Notes under the pieces: generated by a model
Databases searched by the model: none
What the model was told of the DNA's origin: nothing
Seen by the model: only the letters and a program-made list of their open reading frames with translations
NCBI GenBank assembly: GCA_963970005.1
Contig: CAXAMN010006635.1
Coordinates: 138,284 to 202,283, forward strand
Direction: 5' to 3'
From: Durusdinium trenchii
Lineage: Eukaryota > Sar > Dinophyceae > Suessiales > Symbiodiniaceae
DNA: 64,000 nt
Program-made: the position numbers and the translations under genes
In this document: one piece after another, positions 23,401 through 33,200 of the stretch
How the letters are laid out: every line of letters begins with the position of its first letter
Position numbering within the stretch: the stretch's first letter is position 1

Positions 23401-26400
23401 CAAAGTACCCAAGACATACAAACTGTTTGTTCCTTGGCTGACCTGATTGGGGTCTTTTTTGAACACTTTCCGAAGGATGTCCCTTTGAATATTCGACGCG
23501 TACTTGCCCTTGCATCCAGCTTGCTCCAAGGATTGGCACGGACCCTGCCATGTCACTCCGTGCATGCGAAACTCCTCCAGGCCAATTCTCGGGGAGCAAT
23601 GTTTTTGCATGAGTCTGCAGTGTGGGCCCCTTGAATCCTTTCCAAGTTCCAACTAACTTGGAATACTTGGCCCCCCTGTCCCACCAGCACTCCTTTCCAA
23701 CATAGCTTAGGACCTTCTGCGTCTTTGCAAAAGAGCTAGCCTCAAAAGGAAGGGCTTCACAGCACTAGTTAGAGGGCCTTAGAGGGTTAGGAAGCTCCGC
23801 AAACTCACTAGACACTCTGCTGGTCACACAGTACCCAAGATGCATATAAGGCAAACATAGTTATTTTTTGCCTTTGGAGTATATTGGTCAACTGTGTCCC
23901 ATCCATTTCCTTTCATGCCAAGTTTCTCCAAGTCCTGCCTCTTTCAAGAGGTATGCGTACAGAGGCGAAGATTTGGCATTAGCCAAGTCAGCACCTGCGT
24001 GGGTTGGCACAGCTTATAATTATATTGCAACTGCAAGTCCCAAAAAAACAGAAAGCTAAACCTGCCATGCATCAGTTCTGGACCCGTGTTTTAACCACAG
24101 CATCAGAAGACAGTGGGCGATCCTTTCTCACCACGCCGGAAACACAATCATCTCATCTTTGGCTTGCCCCAGCCAGTGTCCAAAACTACTCAGGCAGCTG
24201 TCAAACCCCATCCAGACCTGAAGAAGGCCTACACCAATACATACAACACTAGTCAACATGAACCGTTTTTGGTAGCAAAGAGCAACCAGTCTAGAAATCT
24301 GGACCTAAAGGGTTTGGCCTGACTGACAAGATCTGACAAGATAAGGGTTTCCCTAGCTTGTCACACACAGCCTGTTCCCTCACGATGCCCCGTTCTGCTC
24401 AGCTGTCTCTGGAATTGCAGGAGGTGGAACCGCCTTGCCCTTAGCTTTGGCCTTGGGTTTTGGAGGTTCCTTAGTCAATCAGGATGGAGAAGGAACTACT
24501 TATATATGTATCTCTATATATATTTATTATATAATATTATATATATATCCCTAGAAGTCTTGGGCTGCCAAACCAATTTATTGTTTGGAATTCTAAATTT
24601 CAATATATACGTACTGGCTCGGAACTAATGTGTGACAAAGTTCCAAAACAGATTTGATCGAACGGACTGAGCCATTGTAGGAGGTAAATGCGGCCTCTGA
24701 AGCTCGGAGGGCCTTCATGCAGGACTCCTTTGTCGTTGCCTGCTCTGGGGTTTCGATGGCAGTGTCATCAACCCTCAAAGCGAAGAGACGTTCCAATTCA
24801 AGCCGGACATTCTTGATATCGCTGTAGCGGGTATCAAGCTCATCTTTGAACCCCTTGAGGAGCATGTCAGTCCTAGGCTGTTGTGATCAGGACGCATGAG
24901 CTCCCCTGAGAATAGTGTTTGTTCTTTGGAGCAAGGCAGCAAGGCACTAATTTTACCAAGTTCTGTTCTGTGTGTTTCAAACCAAGTTTCAATCCTGTTT
25001 TGTTTTCTTCAAGCTTTGCTTTCCATGACAAGATATCCGTGAGCTTGGCGCTGCAAGCAGCGATGTTTGAAGATAACTTCTTACTCATGGGCTTTACCTT
25101 GCCACCCTTCTGATTGTCCGGCTGGGGTAGAGTACCACCAGAAGAACTAGCTTCCGCTTGAAATGAGCCAGCCTTCAGCTTGTCCAGTTGGGGCCCCAAA
25201 CCTTGCCTTAGATGAGGATTCTTGAGATGGCCCAGTGGTTGTTCCTAGACACATGTCTATGTCACATCTGTGGACAGCCTAGCTACAAGACAGCTTTTGT
25301 TTGGGCCCCGTCCAATTGGCCAAAGGCTTCCAGGCCTACAGACATATTCTCCTGGTGTTCTTCTTCGAAGCTCATAGCATCCCAAACCCTCAGAAGAAAC
25401 CACTCCTGAGCTTGAGCACCATTTCAAGGTCACAGCAGCCGACTCAGCCAAGAAGAAGGCAGGAGGGTCATTGGGCTAAGGGTGGCTCAGGTGTTTGGAA
25501 TTGGTCCTACATGCAACCAGGCTTCTTCCTGCCCACGGGCTTCCGGGTGTTCCATGAAGTACACTGTCAAGTCTTGTGGTGATTTGTTCTGTTCCTGCTC
25601 TTTCTTATCGTTCAAGATCTGCGCTGCATTTGCCGGCCCGAATTTCTTCTTCACTTCCCAGTATGGGAGGAGAACGTGGCGGCCCTTTCTTTTTTGCGAG
25701 GCAGACTTGGTCATGTTGAGCAGTAGGCTAGAATTCATCCACACTTCTCCACTTTGGACAAAGTCTTCGAACAAAGTTGATAGCATTCGATCTCAGCTCA
25801 GGAAATTGTTGTGAACAAAGTTCATAACACAAACAGAGTGTGGACACCAAAAACACCCTTGATTGCATATAGACTAGATACTGCTTTTGCGATTCTTCCA
25901 CAGTTCCAGGATGGCAGGCGGACAGGAGGGACCTTGCAGAGGGATTCCAACACTTCAGTTTCAATGTTGTAAAAGCACAAGGACACCAAACAACATGCTT
26001 TAGATCTCCCCACCTGCGAAGCTCCTGTTAAAGCGCATGCGGCAGTTGTGAGACAAGCGATCCAAATGTTCCTGTTCAGTTTCCTCTCGACCCTTGGGAC
26101 CTATGAACTTGACACCACCATCCGGAAGAAAGATTGCATCTGGATCATTGGAATACTTCTGCTGCAAAAGTGAGAGAGATGCTTCAGCCTGCCATTGGTC
26201 CAACCACATGTGCACATGATTGCTTCACAGAGAGTCTTTAAACACTTCATATATGCATTATGGCTTAAGGATGGGTTTGGCCGTGTTTGGCCCGATCTAT
26301 ACAAAACATGCACATCCATACCATCCATCCTGCCTCCAACTGGGTTGTGTCTTTCCTGTGCAGCTCTGCTGTTGCCAGGTCCGGCAGGGTCGGCTCAAGC

Positions 26401-28542
26401 GTGGGAGCTTCAGGCACATCCAGGGGAGGTGTCAGTGGTGGGTTGGCCACCTGAAGGAACTGGCCACAATTCTAGGGTGACTCAACCGACGTAACCAGAG
26501 TTCTTGATGAGGAAGTTGGAATTCAGGATTAATTGTACAGTCCACCATAATACTCTGGGGCTCCAAACACATTCATTCTGAAAAGGTGTTGGGATTGGGT
26601 TTGAGGGCTCAAGGGTTCAAGAATCTTCTGACAAGGTATTTGGAGCCAAACATATGAAGAAACCCTACCTGCGGAGCAACCGTGGCCACCTCCAAAACAG
26701 CCATCAAAGCAGTCTTCTCAGGTCCATCTTCCAGGGATTGAACATGTTGGAGAGCAAGAGTAGAAGCGTCCAAAAGCCTAGTGCCATCAGCTGCCTGATT
26801 CCCACCTGTAGAACACTTGCTGTCCTCCAGAGAGATTTTCTGAAATTCCTCATACATGCTGCCAAGTTCACTCAGAAGATCTTGGCATGCAGGGTCCAGC
26901 TCATGGGCACCCTTAAGCTCAGTAAGGAGCTGTCTCAGGGATCGAGTTAGTGCCACGTGTGAATCCGCAACCACTGTTTCCTGTTCCTTGACCTTGCTGG
27001 CAGAGGTTTGAAGCTTTTGGTTTTCCCAAGCCTCCAACTGTCCAAGAAACTCAGGAGTGCCAGCATTCTGGCCAACCTTGGCCAACTGGATCTCCTTGGC
27101 CTTCCTAACGTGTTTACACAGGCAGTCATGTTCTGTTTTGACCTTCTCTAGGTCCTCCACAGCCACATCTTTGGCACAAATCAAACTCCAAATTTGAGAA
27201 ATCATTTCTACTTGACCTGGAGCATGTTCTGCAGGGACCTCGGGCCCCCTGACCTGAATCCAACACATCAGCCTCTTGATTTGTTCTTCCTCTGTCGTGT
27301 AGTCTGTACCACCTGGATCCTTGCCAAAAAGGTAACTACTTACCGGTTGGTCACACTCCGTTGCCAACTCAAAGTCTTTCCTCGCTGCTGCTTGCGATCC
27401 ATGTCCCCAAGGTGAGTCCCGGGCGTAGGGAATCGTGGTCATAGTCGGTGACTGTCGAAAGCCCCCACCACCAGGTGCAACAAGATTCTTTCCAACAGAG
27501 TCACCTAGTCAGATGACCAAAATTCCAAACAATACAACAACTCTGGCACCATTCCATACCATTCCCACACTTTAGCCCATGGCCAAGCCACCCACACTAG
27601 CTGTCGTGGATTTGAGCGTGGAAGGTGTCCCTGAAGCTGCCAACAACTCGAGCTCATCCTTCGCCACCTGACAGCAAAATAAGAGGCATGGCTATTGCTT
27701 TCGTGGCAGGGTTTTGCATATAGAATATAAATATATATATACACAGAGTTCTTGCAAAAACAAACCACCACCCCCCACACACGCCTGAACTTTGACTTTC
27801 TTGTACTCAGGGCTTTTGGTGGGGGTGCCCTTTGGGCCAGGTGGAGGGCGGGGATGCTTGACACCAGAAGCATGATCGGCCAATGCCGAAGTTGCAGCCA
27901 TCCGAACATCATTGCCACCTCAACAGTTGTTGCTGGCACCGGTTTGGGTCATGCTGCTAGATGGATCCATGATCCATGCTCCTAGATCTTGTCCATTTCA
28001 CTTATAGAGGAGTGTCCGGCACGAACAAAACCACATCCATGAGATATATATATATCCAAGTACCTTCTCAGAAGATGATTGAAGACACGCTTATATAGGT
28101 TTGGAGGGTCCGAGTACCTTCTGAGAAGGCACTTGGATTTGTAGGGTATATATAAGTTGTACTAGTAGTAACGTCCGGCCAGTCCCGCCATCTATCAGTT
28201 TTGTACATATCATGTGCTTCGGTTTGTTTGGAATATTGGACACTCCAGCTAGCTTACCATGTGGACTCGATGTTCGATATGGCCCCGTGGGATCCATTAA
28301 GGAATACAGCACTTCATTCCAACCAAGATTCCACCTGCAGTAGCCAAGGCCATGGATTTAGCCTGTTCCAGCCTTTCTGCCACTGAGCCCATCTCTCTCC
28401 CAAAGTCAAATCCATCAGTACTGGCTGAGGCGCGTGACCGAAAGCTTGCCTCCAGGAGCTGGGGTGGGAAGTGGAGGTCCAAAGCCCCTACAGAATCTAG
28501 CAACCCTGACATCTTGGGCACATGCACTAGCTCCACCACCAT
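20290..28542 (-). CDS. Gene A: multi-exon gene with CxxC and WDGMH motifs, DDE-transposase-like
   Basis: This is a minus-strand gene of about twenty exons. Probable exons in transcription order are 28320-28542, 27795-27905, 27575-27675, 26669-27503, 26312-26450, 26014-26161, 25515-25798, 24960-25199, 24605-24885, 24370-24470, 24133-24209, 23625-23735, 23443-23614, 22955-23243, 22560-22710, 22102-22268, 21758-22013, 21073-21190, 20782-20998 and 20290-20453. Many edges have good GT-AG junctions; a few suggest GC or GA donors. The first half is helical or proline/lysine-rich. The second half has W-L-W-G-D-E-A-E, E-I-R-G-D-W-K-W, C-H-C-C and W-D-G-M-H. I recall similar proteins as a very high-copy hypothetical family in dinoflagellates, which points to a mobile-element origin. 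Reading phases do not close at every junction I tried, so a missed exon or a pseudogene cannot be excluded. Confidence 0.62.
20782..20998 (-). CDS. Gene A penultimate exon
   Basis: The acceptor tctgagcag precedes 20998, and the donor is probably ttgcat|gttcct. It encodes E-E-W-C-L-D-L-G-L-R-F-Y-A-A-E-W, a charged helix with Y-L-T-E-E-E-A-Q-D-L-L-D, and ends in L-F-P-S-R-P-K-L-H-V. The R-P-K-L-H ending is, as I recall, characteristic of the C-terminal part of this dinoflagellate family. Confidence 0.6.
21758..22013 (-). CDS. Gene A exon with the WDGMH motif
   Basis: The acceptor gcaaacag ends at 22014. The exon encodes P-C-G-F-A-D-I-A-S-Q-G-P-L-L-R-L, then MEMVKWDGMHTINLGADLWI and a helical segment with L-S-E-S-D-R-L-L-I-C-Y-D-S-F-R-S-W-A-R. 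D-x-x-H followed by N-L-G recalls the D-x-x-H signature of CACTA-like and related transposases. The likely donor is cacaaa|gttcag near 21770. Confidence 0.65.
22102..22268 (-). CDS. Gene A exon with a CxxC knuckle
   Basis: The acceptor is tccaaagcag and the donor aagagag|gtgtgc. The exon encodes EWLQLQKYYLCNEICHCCRA, then T-A-P-K-Y-F-E-A-P-G and a helix ending in Q-E-C-V-K-R. The C-N-E-I-C-H-C-C cluster could bind a metal, and many eukaryotic DDE transposases carry a C(2)C motif between the second and third catalytic acids. Its upstream intron holds the hairpin at 22291-22506. Confidence 0.62.
22291..22506. repeat. Foldback element, family 1 (MITE-like), in a gene A intron
   Basis: The element is framed by TTAGACCACCCTAGGGATCC and its exact reverse complement. 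Between them CAAGTACCTTCTCAGAAGG and GATTGGAGGCACTGTTATG recur in both orientations, so most of the 216 bases can fold into one hairpin with an internal duplication. It lies wholly in the intron between the exons ending near 22560 and starting at 22268. Confidence 0.8.
22955..23243 (-). CDS. Gene A exon with the WGDEAE motif
   Basis: A strong acceptor (gaatttag) precedes 23243. The exon encodes S-D-W-P-K-V-D-E-R-E-V-K-E-Y-W-Q-H-L, then QQHVPIWLWGDEAEFRENGE and I-L-L-I-A-C-G-C-V-V-D. The alternation of a hydrophobic strand with an acidic W-G-D-E and a second hydrophobic strand is compatible with the first acidic residue of an RNase-H-like fold, but that is inference. The donor is probably gtcgga near 22960. 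Confidence 0.6.
23443..23614 (-). CDS. Gene A exon with a basic helical end
   Basis: The acceptor cactgcag ends at 23615 and the donor aatcag|gtcagc lies at 23443. It encodes GLEEFRMHGVTWQGPCQSLE and ends in G-K-Y-A-S-N-I-Q-R-D-I-L-R-K-V-F-K-K. The preceding exon (about 23625-23735, with C-W-W-D-R-G-A-K-Y-S-K) is in another frame only about 43 bases away, so that intron would be unusually short. Confidence 0.52.
25515..25798 (-). CDS. Gene A exon, conserved charged helical segment
   Basis: It encodes L-F-E-D-F-V-Q-S-G-E-V-W-M-N-S-S-L-L, then a Lys/Arg-rich segment, Y-W-E-V-K-K-K-F-G, and H-P-E-A-R-G-Q-E-E-A-W. I recall this order (F-x-x-W/F-V-x-x-x-x-x-W-x-x-S-S-L followed by basic residues and H-P) in the gene A family elsewhere in dinoflagellates. 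The donor is probably ttgcat|gtagga near 25515. Confidence 0.58.
26014..26161 (-). CDS. Gene A exon with clean GT-AG borders
   Basis: A pyrimidine tract and cttttgcag precede position 26161, and ttcgcag|gtgggg ends the exon at 26014. It encodes QKYSNDPDAIFLPDGGVKFI followed by a charged helix (E-E-T-E-Q-E-H-L-D-R-L) and C-R-M-R-F-N-R. It is 148 nt, one more than a whole number of codons. No family beyond gene A was recognised. Confidence 0.6.
26669..27503 (-). CDS. Gene A long helical exon
   Basis: The longest open exon of gene A, about 277 residues from the first methionine (27442). It is rich in Glu, Lys, Gln and Leu, with heptad-like stretches such as V-E-D-L-E-K-V-K-T-E-H and L-T-R-S-L-R-Q-L-L-T-E-L-K, so a coiled coil is likely. 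The 3' edge is a strong donor (ccgcag|gtaggg). The open frame extends above the methionine to an acceptor-like ctag near 27503, so the methionine need not be the start. No known domain was recognised. Confidence 0.62.
28053..28150. repeat. Family 1 foldback element
   Basis: It starts with ATCCAAGTACCTTCTCAGAA and ends with CTTCTGAGAAGGCACTTGGA, with GGAGGGTCC in the middle. The arms match the 22291-22506 element with a few changes. It lies between two gene A exons, next to a TA run. Confidence 0.72.
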
Positions 28543-29020
28543 TCAAGGCCCACTAGTGTTGTCCAGCTGTGACCTCTACCATCTGCTTGCATCACATGCA
28601 TATCACCATATATATATATGTTTACAATCTCATGGGTAGATGCATAAATCACAGCAAACAAACGATGGCCTGAGAGGAAGGTTTGCTTTTTGCAGCCATG
28701 GGCACACCCCTTTCATTCGCCATCCCTCCTCACACACAGCCCAGCCAACCACAAGTGGCTGAAAGGAACCCAACCCTGGAGGTTGACATTTGTGATGTCA
28801 GGTCATGTCATACTTCTTTTATCTTTGGTTGAAACCTACCTTGGTGTACAACATGTTTCATTATGGCTTGGAGCTCCAACTAGCCCCTCAGAAGGCATTC
28901 TGTTCCTTAGGTTTGTGGTTCGAAGCCCTCCCATCTAAATCCACAGCCCCACCACAGCCCCAGCAATAGATCAGAGAAAAATTCTGGCTAGCCAGGATGC
29001 CTCACTGGGGGAATTCCAAA

Positions 29021-29101
29021 TTAACGCAAAATAACGCAAAATAACGCACAGAATCCCCTGAGCACGGTCTTTGAACGCAAAATAACGCTAAATTAACGCA
29101 G
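29021..29101. repeat. 10-base AACGCAAAAT repeat cluster
   Basis: AACGCAAAAT occurs three times in a row and then again after about 35 bases with one-base changes (AACGCTAAATT). The cluster lies between genes A and B. Confidence 0.75.
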
Positions 29102-29204
29102 ACTAATTTTAAAAATGACTAGCTATTTTTGTATTTTGGATAGCTTTCCCTGCTCCAAAACCAGTCGCCACATTGGATCATCCCAATTTTGTATGGGTTC
29201 CTGT

Positions 29205-29560
29205 TCTGCGGGTGTGGATTCCATTGGAGCCTCTCCGTATGAATGGTTTCTTTGCTCCACATCGATTCCATTGGACCACAACCTTCAAATTTGAGGTCTC
29301 CATTGGAGCGTTCCCATGTGAAGTCTTGAATTTGTCATATTACATTGGAGGAGGGACGGGGGGAATTCATGTTTTGATTGGGAGTTTCCATTGGAGCCTG
29401 ATTGGGTTCTACTGGACTGTTTTTTTTTGAAGGTTTCCATTGGAGCCTGGCCAGGTGGGGCCCAAACAAAACTAATAGGCATGGTTTCCATTGGAGCCTG
29501 GTGAGGTGGTGCCCGAACAAAACTAGTAGTACTAATAGACATGGGTTCCATTGGGGCCCT
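29205..29560. repeat. Irregular array of TTCCATTGGAGCCT
   Basis: At least eight copies of (T)TCCATTGGAGCC, some with one or two changes, stand 40-65 bases apart with differing spacer sequence; the last three spacers share CTGG-x-GAGGTGG and CAAACAAAACTA. ATTCCATTGGA is close to a palindrome (CCATTGG). It lies between genes A and B. Confidence 0.75.
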
Positions 29561-29570
29561 GATGAAACCT

Positions 29571-29606
29571 TAAGCTTCTGAGAAGGTACTTGGATCCCTA
29601 GGGTAG
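29571..29606. repeat. Family 1 half element
   Basis: Only one arm is present: GCTTCTGAGAAGGTACTTGG followed by ATCCCTAGGG. It lies at the end of the CATTGGAGCC-rich array and may mark an incomplete insertion or deletion product. Confidence 0.6.
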
Positions 29607-29609
29607 CTA

Positions 29610-29735
29610 GATCTAGATATATCCTAGCTAGCTCAGCTAAGAGCTTAGTCACTGGCAGGTCTGATACATCTGTAAGATTGGGTTTTGCATCCAGGCAGTT
29701 TGCCCCCAATGCTCCTGAACAATGCAGCAGGCCAG
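29610..29735 (-). CDS. Possible exon between genes B and A
   Basis: The minus strand encodes GANCLDAKPNLTDVSDLPVT followed by K-L-L-A-E-L-A-R. A possible acceptor (gttcag) lies upstream. It may be a 5' exon of gene A. Its lower end overlaps the family 1 half repeat, so it is only moderately supported. Confidence 0.35.
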
Positions 29736-30061
29736 CCGATCAAAGGGCATCCATCATCCAAAATAGGCTACAGGCATTCACTGGCCTTAGCACCTGTACA
29801 TGCATACCGGATGTCATCATGCTTAATATAACTCACGTAGCCATAAATATATATATATATATTGTCAATCCGTTTTCCTCAAACCCAACAATTCTTTTTG
29901 TCCGGTCTTGCTGCTAGCTAGGATCTGTAAGTGTGTGGGCAAAAGCTCCCAGTGTTACAAGCCAACACATACGAGCACCCACACTGAAAGCCACAAAGGC
30001 TAGTACTAATTAAGCAGAGGGCCAAGGGTTGGCAAAACTATTGACCAACCATTTTTGGGCA

Positions 30062-30235
30062 CTATACTTTCCCTTCCAAATATCTCCTTATGGCCATGTC
30101 AGCCACTGTTTTGCTGGGGTTGATCTGGATGGGCACCAACGGGTCAGGGATCAATTTCCCTTCAGCGATCACTGTCTTGACAAAGTCTAGGAATGGCTGA
30201 AGCTCTGCGAACTTCCAGCAGTTCGGAGGAGGCTC
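30062..30235 (-). CDS. Gene B last exon with stop
   Basis: The acceptor tggttgtccag ends at 30236. The exon is exactly 58 codons including the TAG stop. It encodes EPPPNCWKFAELQPFLDFVK, then V-I-A-E-G-K-L-I-P-D-P-L-V-P-I, and ends A-I-R-R-Y-L-E-G-K-V. This fixes the 3' end of the gene B coding sequence and separates it from gene A, which starts below 29.8 kb. Confidence 0.66.
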   Translation of the reverse strand, partial: EPPPNCWKFAELQPFLDFVKTVIAEGKLIPDPLVPIQINPSKTVADMAIRRYLEGKV

Positions 30236-33200
30236 CTGGACAACCAGTTAGGGAGCAAGGGGAGCAGCTACCAGCAACAAAGTCCCTTCCCAGACAACAC
30301 AACTTCAGACCTCGACCAGTTAAAGTGATTTTCAATTGGGTCCCCCAGCAGAAGTCTCCTGAAACCCACACTGGGTGACAAAGCTGTGGAGGTCTGGGCA
30401 TGGACTTTCCTCCTCAGCTCAGCTGCGCGTGTATTGGGATTGGCAAAGATTGCATAAACAAAACCAGACTCTAAGACTCAAAGACTATCTACAGCTGGTC
30501 AGACCTAATGAACTAGTAGACCAAGGTTCAGATCGCATATACTCGAGATGTAAGTTTGCCACTTCTTCCCCAAATGATTTGGGATATACCTGACTGGACT
30601 TCATGTCCTTGTCCCCACTCCTTACAATGCAACCACGACAGCCACCAGCTTTAACAAAAAATCATTGAAGGTGAGCATCACATGTTCATTCAAGTGCTGA
30701 GTACCGGTCACCACTTTCTTCCCAGTTTCCTTGTTCACAGTCACTTTGACCATACGTTTGTCCATCTCCTGGGCCTTCACCTTGAGCTTTGCGCGGTCCT
30801 TTCGTGAGAGCTGTTGGTTGAGGTATCCAGCCCATATCCTTGGCTTCACTCACAGGTCAACTTTGAACATACCCTTTGCTCCCGAAACCCGATGGTCTTC
30901 ACAACTACATATTTTCCGCTTGGGTTGACCAGGGGCGGGCCCCAAGTCGGTACAAACAGGGGCTTAAAGTTTAAGCCCCTGTTTGTACCGACTTGGGGCC
31001 CGCCTTTCTAGCATCATGGCCCCGCCCCTGGCCAATAATATTGTACTTGATCAAGATGTCAAGTTGTTATAGTACTCCCTGGCCAAGCAAAGATGGAATT
31101 TGTTCTGCCCAGTGGTGCATTTGGCTTGGTTTTTGTGGTCAATGTTCAAGCACTCTGGACAAATTGGCCGGTCCAAGGTGCGCATTTGAGATGCCCAGCT
31201 GTGGCTTGACACTCCAGCCACCATAATATCCCATAGACCTTGCCAACTGCTGAGACAGCAGATACTGCAGGACCAATGAGTTTATTCCAAGTTGGGTTTG
31301 GTATGCATGCCACATCAGCCACAAACAGTTAACCCACTGAGTGTTCTACCACGATGTTCTGTGGGAACGCAACCACGTTTGGTGAATCAAGAAGTTCAGG
31401 TAGGGCCAGGCATGAAGGGCAGATTGGAGTGGGTTCTCAATGAAAAAGACCACTGATCTCACCAACCCAACAACCACGAGTAAGCACGACCTTGTGCAAA
31501 CCGTGTTCCCTTCTTGCACAAATGCTCGGGTAAGATCTCCATATGGGCTGAACATCGACCGTCGGTGCATGGAACTCGACATGAAGCTGAAGCTATTGCA
31601 CGGAACTGCTAGCCAGGCAAGCCCACGTCTCTTGACCCTCAGGAGCAAGGCCAATGCATTGATGAAGCCGAAGACTAAACCAAGATCCTGCATAGCATCC
31701 CTGGCCACATCGAAGCCTTGCCTCAGCCAGTGTTTCTGTTAAGATCCACCCCACAGGGCACCCAAAAAACCTTGAAGTGGCACAAGCACACACCGACCCA
31801 GAACTCATGATCGAGTTGAGTGTTCTATGAAAAAAAATCAGTGGCCTCACGTGCAGATTTAAGTGTTTCCAACCATCTTTGCCCGGAGGAACGTCATCGC
31901 TATGGATCTGATCACCAAGCTACGCCGTGGCATTGGCCGCACCTTGGTGGAGACAGTCCAGATAGATCACATAGCATGTTTCTTCAAGTCAGGGTGGGTG
32001 AGGTCTCACGTCTTCGAAGACTTGAATCCTGATGCTATTCAATCAGAATTGATACGATTGATATCATCAAATGCCTACATTTTCCTCAAACCAATCTGCA
32101 AGCAGGGAACGGAATCCAGCCACAATAGAACCAACTCCACAGAAGTACTCGCAGCAATCCAGGTCCTGGAGGATTTGCACAAAAAGCAAATTGATAAACG
32201 ATGTTGGGTCATGCTTCTGCTGCAGACTAGGGGTATTCAGAATCATGTTAATTGTTCTGTCACACGTTGTCTTGAAGGTTTGCCAGTTTTAGTATCTAGT
32301 ATCCGATATTGCTTTGGCTCTGTTTATGACAGACTGCACTAATCCTCATTACTAGCTAAAACAGACCCATCTTTTGATCCACCCCAAGCCCACAGTCACG
32401 GGTGGAGTCTGGCAATGAGTTCTGGGCGACAAAGTCCAGGATGTGAACCCTGGGCAGCTGTACAGACTGGTATCAGTATTGTTCTTTTTTTCTGACATTG
32501 CCACATGCAGTAGGCCACAACCTCATTATTAAGGGATCCCTACACATCGAACGGTAAGCAATATGGCACTTCCACACTTCAATATATACTGCCCATTTTT
32601 ATGCCATGTTTGTACTCTCGGCAATAGGAGCCCTGTAGTCACACACTTGCATGACATTGGACCCCCACAATACTTACGAGTCGCCAAGGGACAGCACAGG
32701 CGGGCAACCAAGGCAAAGGAGCGCTGCACACTGAAGCTTCGAAATGTGAAGCGATCTCAACGGCATGGTCCCAAGATGGCAGCAGCTCAGCACACTAACT
32801 TAGATCTGTGAAGTGGCTGTGACAGCATTGTTCTATATATGAGATGGGTCTGGAACAAAATTGGGATATCAGATCTAGAATCTAGAGCTACTGGCTTTCT
32901 TTTGCTGGCTTGAAAATATGGCGGGGTTTGACCACATCAGCCCGAGTCTGATGAAGTGATGCAATAAGCATGGCACTCAAGCAGTCACGAAGAAACATGC
33001 TTTTCCTGGAAAGAACCCGATCTGAAACCCAAAGTCTGTTCTCGATCACACTAGGCATGCATCGGGTAAACAATGGGATAAACCAAGCACCCGGTGTGGT
33101 GCCACAGGCGGCACCTGGAAGTCTTTCTGCACCTTCTCCAATTTGTCCTGGGCCATAGCTTTGCATATGGCAAACCCCACTTGAGCAAGATTGAACTGGC

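Noticed and set aside
26690-26950. Second and third open frames overlapping the gene A long exon
   Set aside because: They lack heptad pattern and splice support; the chosen frame is far longer and ends in a strong donor.
28905-28936. tRNA-like T-loop sequence GGTTCGAAGCCC
   Set aside because: No matching A box, acceptor stem or anticodon stem could be built upstream.
31863-32342. Plus-strand open frame of 159 codons
   Set aside because: The minus strand of the same stretch carries the motif I-like exon with good splice sites, and the plus-strand protein shows no family pattern.
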